Shown: positions 8,277-10,978 of the stretch, in pieces
Layout: every line of letters begins with the position of its first letter
Numbering within the stretch: position 1 is the first letter of the stretch
Assembly: GCA_039815415.1 (NCBI GenBank)
Contig: JBCBZH010000142.1
Coordinates: 1-10,978, forward strand
Length of the DNA stretch: 10,978 nt
Direction of reading: 5' to 3'
Source of the DNA: JBCBZH01 sp039815415
GTDB taxonomy: Bacteria; Bacteroidota; Rhodothermia; Rhodothermales; Rubricoccaceae
Notes under the pieces: model-generated
The model's database searches: none
The model's input: only the letters and a program-made list of their open reading frames with translations
Told to the model about the DNA's origin: nothing
Program-made: the position numbers and the translations under genes

Positions 8277-8311
8277 TCGCCAGCTCGAGGCGCCTGCCCT
8301 CGAGCTGGCGA
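8277..8311. terminator. Bidirectional terminator-like hairpin built from two inverted copies of the dispersed motif
   Basis: Bases 8277-8290 (TCGCCAGCTCGAGG) and 8298-8311 (CCTCGAGCTGGCGA) form a perfect 14-bp stem with a 7-nt loop. Both arms contain an exact 9-mer copy (8278-8286 and 8302-8310). The hairpin lies 10 bp after the M16 stop and 24 bp after the stop of the convergent lipoprotein gene, which is where a shared terminator belongs. There is no U-tract on either side, so strong intrinsic termination is not assured. Inverted uptake-sequence pairs serving as terminators are well known in Neisseria and Haemophilus. Confidence 0.72.
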
Positions 8312-8335
8312 AAGCGCTGTTCGATGTCCAACGGC

Positions 8336-8638
8336 TCAGTTCTCCTGCCAGGAGTTCACTTTCACCTGGGCGATGCAGAACCCGGCGCCGCACGCGATCT
8401 GCATCTCACTCGTCACGTTGCCGGACTCCGAGGTCACCTCACGCGCATAGCGGATCAGACCGCTCCCGTTGCCGCAGCTGTTGACCGGCCGGAAGTCGAA
8501 CACCTCGCCCCCCACCATGACCGAGCTGGCGCCTCGACACCCCACATCGACGACCTCGCCGATGAACTCGGACCTCTCCGTGTCGCACCCCGAAGCCATC
8601 ACGATGCATCCGATTGCGAGCGCAGCCCAGGCTTTCAT
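8336..8638 (-). CDS. Small putative lipoprotein, hypothetical
   Basis: A 100-residue protein I do not recognise. Residues 1-17 are a signal sequence (MKAWAALAIGCIVMASG) ending in a lipobox-like ASGC, so Cys18 is the likely lipidation site and the mature part about 82 residues. Four further cysteines (34, 55, 83, 88) could form two disulfides, consistent with an exported protein. The mature part is polar and Gly/Ser/Val-rich (VVDVGCRGASSVMVGGEVFD), suggesting a small beta domain. The ATG at 8638 is chosen because the signal peptide starts there; the frame is open to 8752, but that extension is Arg-rich and non-signal-like. It converges on the M16 gene and shares its hairpin. A copy of the dispersed 9-mer lies inside (8523). 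Confidence 0.72.
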   Translation of the reverse strand: MKAWAALAIGCIVMASGCDTERSEFIGEVVDVGCRGASSVMVGGEVFDFRPVNSCGNGSGLIRYAREVTSESGNVTSEMQIACGAGFCIAQVKVNSWQEN

Positions 8639-8706
8639 GGTATCACCAGAGTGGAGTGTGGGAATCCGGTCGCCACGTCGCAACTCCTGCGAACAAAGGC
8701 TCTTGG

Positions 8707-8712
8707 AGTATA
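8707..8712 (-). promoter_or_regulatory. Possible -10 element for the small lipoprotein gene
   Basis: TATACT on the minus strand lies 69 bp upstream of the lipoprotein ATG in otherwise GC-rich DNA. No convincing -35 hexamer was found 16-18 bp upstream. If the organism uses a Bacteroidota-type sigma factor, the expected TAnnTTTG box is not matched here. Weak call. Confidence 0.2.
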
Positions 8713-8763
8713 CACGCGCGAGCGCTGTCTGCCTCCTCGCCGAGTGAGGCAATTAACCGCGCG

Positions 8764-8801
8764 AACACGAGTCGCCAGCTCGAGGCCAAGCGATTCGTGT
8801 T
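8764..8801. terminator. Hairpin downstream of the SDR gene with the last dispersed-motif copy partly in its loop
   Basis: AACACGAGTCGC (8764-8775) pairs with GCGATTCGTGTT (8790-8801): 12 bp with a single G-T wobble and a 14-nt loop. It begins 17 bp after the SDR stop codon on the minus strand, a plausible terminator position, but no U-tract follows. The exact 9-mer at 8773-8781 spans stem and loop. This is the rightmost copy of the motif in the window, at the point where base composition changes. Confidence 0.45.
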
Positions 8802-8818
8802 GGCTTGGAGGCATGCTG

Positions 8819-9598
8819 TTATCCCCCTGTCGTCCTTGATGTGATCCGAAGCAACCACCGTGGAAGCCACGGGGCAATGCGGTGAATCCAGTAGTAAACC
8901 CGAAGCACGAATGGGTACACACGGAGCACGGTGGGGCGATCCGCAACGTCGGCCAGGACTGTCGCGCACTCTTCAACGGTCAGCGTACGGATGGTCTCGC
9001 TGATTCCAGGGAGTTGCTCCATCTCGATCGCATTGCTCTCGAAGTACGGAGAATCGATGTGGCCGAAGACAACGTGGCAGCTTTTCACTCCAGTCCCAGC
9101 TAGGTCCTGGAGGAGCGCTTCGTGTAGCCCCCGAAGCGCGAACCGTGAGGCTGCGTAGCCGACGGAAGAGGGCCAGGGCATGAAACACGCCGGAGAGTTG
9201 ACATGAATGAGGATGCCCTGTTGGCGGCTAATCATGTCCCTGAGGAACATGCGCGAGGCATTCGCGGCCGCCAGATACGGAGCTCCGATCATGCGCAGCA
9301 GGTCATCCGGCGTGGTGTCCTCTAGGCGCTTCCACTCCCCTACACCTGCACAGTTGATGACGACATCCGGAATCCCATGCTGGACTCGGACGAACGCCTC
9401 GAGCCCGACGACCTCTGATGGGCTGGAGGCGTCACAGGGGTACGCGCTGGCGTTCGCTCCGATCGACTTGGCCAGAGTGGCCAGTCGCTCCTCCGAACGA
9501 GCCACCAGCACCACAAGCCATCCCCTGCGGCTCAGTTCTCGGGCTGTGGCTGCGCCCACCCCGCTGGAGGCGCCGACGATGAGTGCGACTTTGGACAT
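8819..9598 (-). CDS. SDR family NAD(P)-dependent oxidoreductase with YxxxR active site
   Basis: Classical short-chain dehydrogenase/reductase of 259 residues with a Rossmann fold. GASSGVG (9-15) is the cofactor-binding Gly motif, and VARSEERL (32-39), with Arg after the second strand, favours NADP(H). NCAG (82-85) stands in for NNAG. Ser135 and Tyr148 are at the normal 13-residue separation, but the catalytic motif reads YAASR, with Arg152 in place of the usual Lys. The C-terminus (about 226-252, VLRVYPFVLRVYYWIHRIAP and on) is hydrophobic and basic, suggesting membrane association and a lipid or polyketide-like substrate. The substrate is not identifiable. The ATG at 9598 places GASSGVG at residue 9, as expected. 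GC content is clearly lower than in the genes to the left (32 of 60 in 9181-9240), and no copy of the dispersed 9-mer occurs within it. Downstream is the 8764-8801 hairpin. Confidence 0.93.
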   Translation of the reverse strand: MSKVALIVGASSGVGAATARELSRRGWLVVLVARSEERLATLAKSIGANASAYPCDASSPSEVVGLEAFVRVQHGIPDVVINCAGVGEWKRLEDTTPDDLLRMIGAPYLAAANASRMFLRDMISRQQGILIHVNSPACFMPWPSSVGYAASRFALRGLHEALLQDLAGTGVKSCHVVFGHIDSPYFESNAIEMEQLPGISETIRTLTVEECATVLADVADRPTVLRVYPFVLRVYYWIHRIAPWLPRWLLRITSRTTGG

Positions 9599-10083
9599 GC
9601 CTCAAGATCACGAATACCTGGCAACCTACGGTGGGCTCACCGTGCATCATCCGGTCGCGAGTCCGCCTGCTGGAGATGATGCACAGCTGTTCCCGTACGG
9701 TTACACGCAGCTCCCGTTTCCAACGCTACCAGCCCATGCCTAGCGGCCCTTCACCCTCGGGCGTCCTTGTACGAACCAAGTGTCAATGGTCCGGTGAGAG
9801 GTTGCTCCGGTCGAAGCTTGTGCCCGAGGATCCGGCACATGAAGCCCAATCAATTCAATGGTCAGTCCACACGATCCTATCCTGCGCCTGCTTTCTGATG
9901 TGTTCAATCCCTACCCAGTAAGCGTTTGCCCCAACTGCGGATGCTCGGCAAGTATTCAGGGACTGCGCTCATCAGAACCACAAGGAGCGTGCGTACCCAG
10001 CAGCCATATGTGTCCTGATCGCCTTAGGAACGAGCTGAGGCGCTTCATCATGGAGGCGAGCAACCGCTCCTCAGGTGCCCGGC
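9599..10083. other. 485-bp stretch without a convincing gene
   Basis: The minus strand has no long open frame right of 9650. Plus-strand frames are short and lack recognisable domains; the best is the 85-codon frame listed separately. The stretch is about 50% GC (30 of 60 in 9841-9900). A small hairpin ACGGTG/CACCGT (9628-9643, loop GGCT) lies 30 bp upstream of the SDR start and could be regulatory or incidental. No tRNA, insertion-sequence end or promoter was convincingly found. It may hold the SDR promoter and decayed sequence. Confidence 0.5.
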
Positions 10084-10115
10084 CTACTGCCTCTGCTCTG
10101 ATCGTTCACCGATGA
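9858..10115 (+). CDS. Possible small hypothetical protein with a CPNCGC cluster
   Basis: An 85-codon ATG-initiated frame (MVSPHDPILRLLSDVFNPYP and onward) with VCPNCGCS at about 23-30, which resembles half of a zinc knuckle, and further cysteines near 44 and 52. The remainder is Ser/Arg-rich with no domain I recognise. No Shine-Dalgarno was seen, codon use is not strongly biased, and the frame overlaps the 3' end of the minus-strand secreted-protein gene by 32 bp. It is the only open frame in this gap that reads somewhat like a protein. It could be spurious or a decayed gene remnant. Confidence 0.2.
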   Translation: MVSPHDPILRLLSDVFNPYPVSVCPNCGCSASIQGLRSSEPQGACVPSSHMCPDRLRNELRRFIMEASNRSSGARPTASALIVHR

Positions 10116-10692
10116 TTTCTTCCACTTCTGGAGGCAAAGGGCAGGACACTGGGGATGCAAATCCAATGTCTGTGCGACACTTGTTGCAGATCTCAATCCA
10201 ATCGTTCAGATAGCCTGTCAGCTCTTGAACACGCGCGAAAGCCTCGGCACTTCGCTGATTCGCAAATCGCTTACCGAGCTCAGCACCGGTGAAAAAGGCC
10301 GAACTCGTCCAGGTGGCAGTCAGAGCAACCAACGCCACAGGAAAGTTACCACATACCGTTGCCTGCCCTCCAACGTTGGCGGCAAAGCCCGTGATCTGCA
10401 TCGCAATATCACTCTGGAGCTTGAAGGCATCACTTTGATCATCATTGAGCTCGATGGCAGCCACCAAGCCTTCAATCTCCGCGCCTAGGCTTGTCACATT
10501 GGCACAAGCATTAACCGTTTGGTCCTCGTTGCACTTCACGGCTGGATCCAACAGCGCCTTGTATGGGCCCGGTGAGTACCTAGATGCCGACTGAGCCTGG
10601 ACCGACGGAATAACGATCAGGCCGGCTAGGAGTGCCACAAGCAAATAGTGTGTTCGGCGAGACGAGGGACATAGACGGCAGATCTCCAGCAT
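10084..10692 (-). CDS. Secreted six-cysteine protein, hypothetical
   Basis: A 202-residue protein I do not recognise. From the ATG at 10692, a basic n-region (SSRRTHY, 10-16) is followed by a hydrophobic core (LLVALLAGLIVIPS, 17-30) and an Ala-x-Ala-like cleavage site near VQAQS (31-35), so it should be exported. The mature part has six cysteines (54, 63, 114, 169, 172, 184), enough for three disulfides; 169-172 form a CNKC pair. A hydrophobic stretch at about 116-136 (VALVALTATWTSSAFF) may be a buried helix. The C-terminus is acidic and proline-containing. The start is uncertain: an upstream in-frame ATG at 10767 has AGGGA four bases before it and would add 25 residues ahead of the signal. 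Composition is about 50% GC (30 of 60 in 10381-10440), unlike the left part of the window. Confidence 0.65.
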   Translation of the reverse strand: MLEICRLCPSSRRTHYLLVALLAGLIVIPSVQAQSASRYSPGPYKALLDPAVKCNEDQTVNACANVTSLGAEIEGLVAAIELNDDQSDAFKLQSDIAMQITGFAANVGGQATVCGNFPVALVALTATWTSSAFFTGAELGKRFANQRSAEAFARVQELTGYLNDWIEICNKCRTDIGFASPVSCPLPPEVEEIIGERSEQRQ

Positions 10693-10978
10693 GGGTGTAG
10701 TGGCTAGCGCGCCTACGGCGCTACAGGAAGACGTGAGCATCGACTGGAGTAGACCAAGGCCTGACATCTAGTCCCTAAGCAACTTAATTCAAAGACCCTA
10801 GGCACACCAACCGAGCAATCCGTCTGGACTCGAGAGCAACAGTCCTATGCCCTCGGATCAGACGATCTCCATCTCGGAGGCCCCGGGTGATCGGCTCACG
10901 TGTTGGGACCTGACTCGCACGTGTGCGGAAACGAAGACTCGTTGACCATGAGCGAGTCCCAACAGGTGGCTCCAAGCA
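10693..10978. other. Edge region with no supported gene
   Basis: The stretch upstream of the secreted-protein gene holds a minus-strand frame open to the window edge that ends at 10784. Its translation is Arg/Thr-rich with no recognisable motif, so I do not call it a gene. CACGTG occurs twice (10897-10902 and 10918-10923). The imperfect inverted repeat at 10901-10964 is listed separately. A plus-strand ATG at 10948 (MSESQQVAPS) has only ten codons before the edge and cannot be judged. Confidence 0.4.
10901..10964. repeat. Imperfect inverted repeat with one-sided bulge
   Basis: TGTTGGG (10901-10907) pairs with CCCAACA (10958-10964). After a 5-nt bulge on the left side only (10908-10912), ACTCGC (10913-10918) pairs with GCGAGT (10952-10957). 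This gives a 13-bp interrupted stem around a 33-nt loop, in which ACGA/TCGT (10931-10942) forms a small nested stem. Two boxes, a bulge and GTT/AAC ends recall integron attC sites. However, the boxes read GTTGGGA and TCCCAAC rather than GTTRRRY and RYYYAAC, so the consensus is missed by one base on each side. Confidence 0.45.

Larger units (their letters stand above)
562..8781. repeat. Dispersed over-represented 9-mer GAGCTGGCG (extended TCGAGCTGGCG), 19 exact copies
   Basis: Plus-strand copies start at 562, 1461, 2533, 2862, 4821, 5171, 6869, 6989, 7580, 8302 and 8523. Minus-strand copies (CGCCAGCTC on the plus strand) start at 694, 2348, 2733, 3108, 4005, 6202, 8278 and 8773. Eighteen of the 19 are preceded by C and 11 by TC. 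A hand estimate from base composition alone (about 65% GC) gives roughly 0.3 expected copies in the window. Coding copies fall in several frames: ELA (7 copies), ASS (3), RAG (2), SSWR (1) and RQL (1). Codon preference for one peptide therefore does not explain them. Five of 19 lie between genes, in only about 6% of the sequence left of 8818. Likely roles by analogy are a DNA uptake sequence or a HIP1-like iterated motif. Confidence 0.9.

Noticed and set aside
9597..9743. 48-codon plus-strand frame starting in the CATG shared with the SDR start
   Set aside because: The ATG arises from the palindrome around the SDR start, the same frame runs back antisense through the SDR, and there is no Shine-Dalgarno or recognisable domain.
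9895..9925. GTTCAATCC resembling a tRNA T-loop
   Set aside because: Flanking bases do not form a 5-bp T stem, and no anticodon or acceptor stem fits around it.
10784..10975. Minus-strand 63-codon frame at the right edge
   Set aside because: Arg/Thr-rich, no motif, spans the inverted repeat, and it cannot be told from chance without the sequence beyond the edge.
10948..10978. Plus-strand ATG followed by MSESQQVAPS
   Set aside because: Only ten codons are visible, there is no clear ribosome-binding site, and the ATG lies inside the inverted repeat.
1..10978. CRISPR arrays, insertion sequences or a complete known defence system
   Set aside because: No regularly spaced direct repeats with spacers, no transposase or integrase frame and no Cas-like motifs were seen. 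The only tandem array is the heptamer at 428-489.

Overview
The window looks like chromosome from a GC-rich Gram-negative bacterium. Two N-terminal lipoprotein signals, a periplasmic DUF4105 protein with membrane segments, a PqqL-type M16 zinc peptidase and weak or absent Shine-Dalgarno sequences all fit a high-GC Bacteroidota/Rhodothermota relative. That placement is inference: there is no rRNA or other phylogenetic marker here.

Left block (1-4082, all minus strand): an SF2 DEAH-box helicase with an unusual membrane-like C-terminal region, then endonuclease III (nth) 31 bp downstream, then the 5' part of the glycolytic phosphoglycerate mutase gpmI. gpmI runs off the left edge. A tandem heptamer array (8 perfect copies of TGGGCAG plus a partial one) abuts its start codon. 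Middle block (4140-8266, plus strand, divergent from the helicase): a DUF4105 membrane protein followed 47 bp later by an M16 peptidase lipoprotein, probably an envelope operon. A small minus-strand lipoprotein gene (8336-8638) converges on the peptidase gene, and a 14-bp perfect hairpin lies between them.

Right block (8.8 kb to the end): an SDR oxidoreductase whose catalytic Lys is replaced by Arg, about 480 bp with no convincing gene, a secreted six-cysteine protein of unknown function, and an edge stretch with an imperfect inverted repeat. Lines counted by hand in this block are 50-53% GC, against 62-70% in lines counted further left.

The most striking signal is not a gene. The 9-mer GAGCTGGCG (extended form TCGAGCTGGCG) occurs 19 times between 562 and 8781. 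It appears on both strands, in several reading frames, is enriched between genes, and forms an inverted pair as the terminator-like hairpin after the M16 gene. It is absent from 8782 to 10978. The pattern resembles DNA uptake sequences (Neisseria DUS, Haemophilus USS) or cyanobacterial HIP1. Its disappearance together with the GC drop suggests that the right block was acquired recently.
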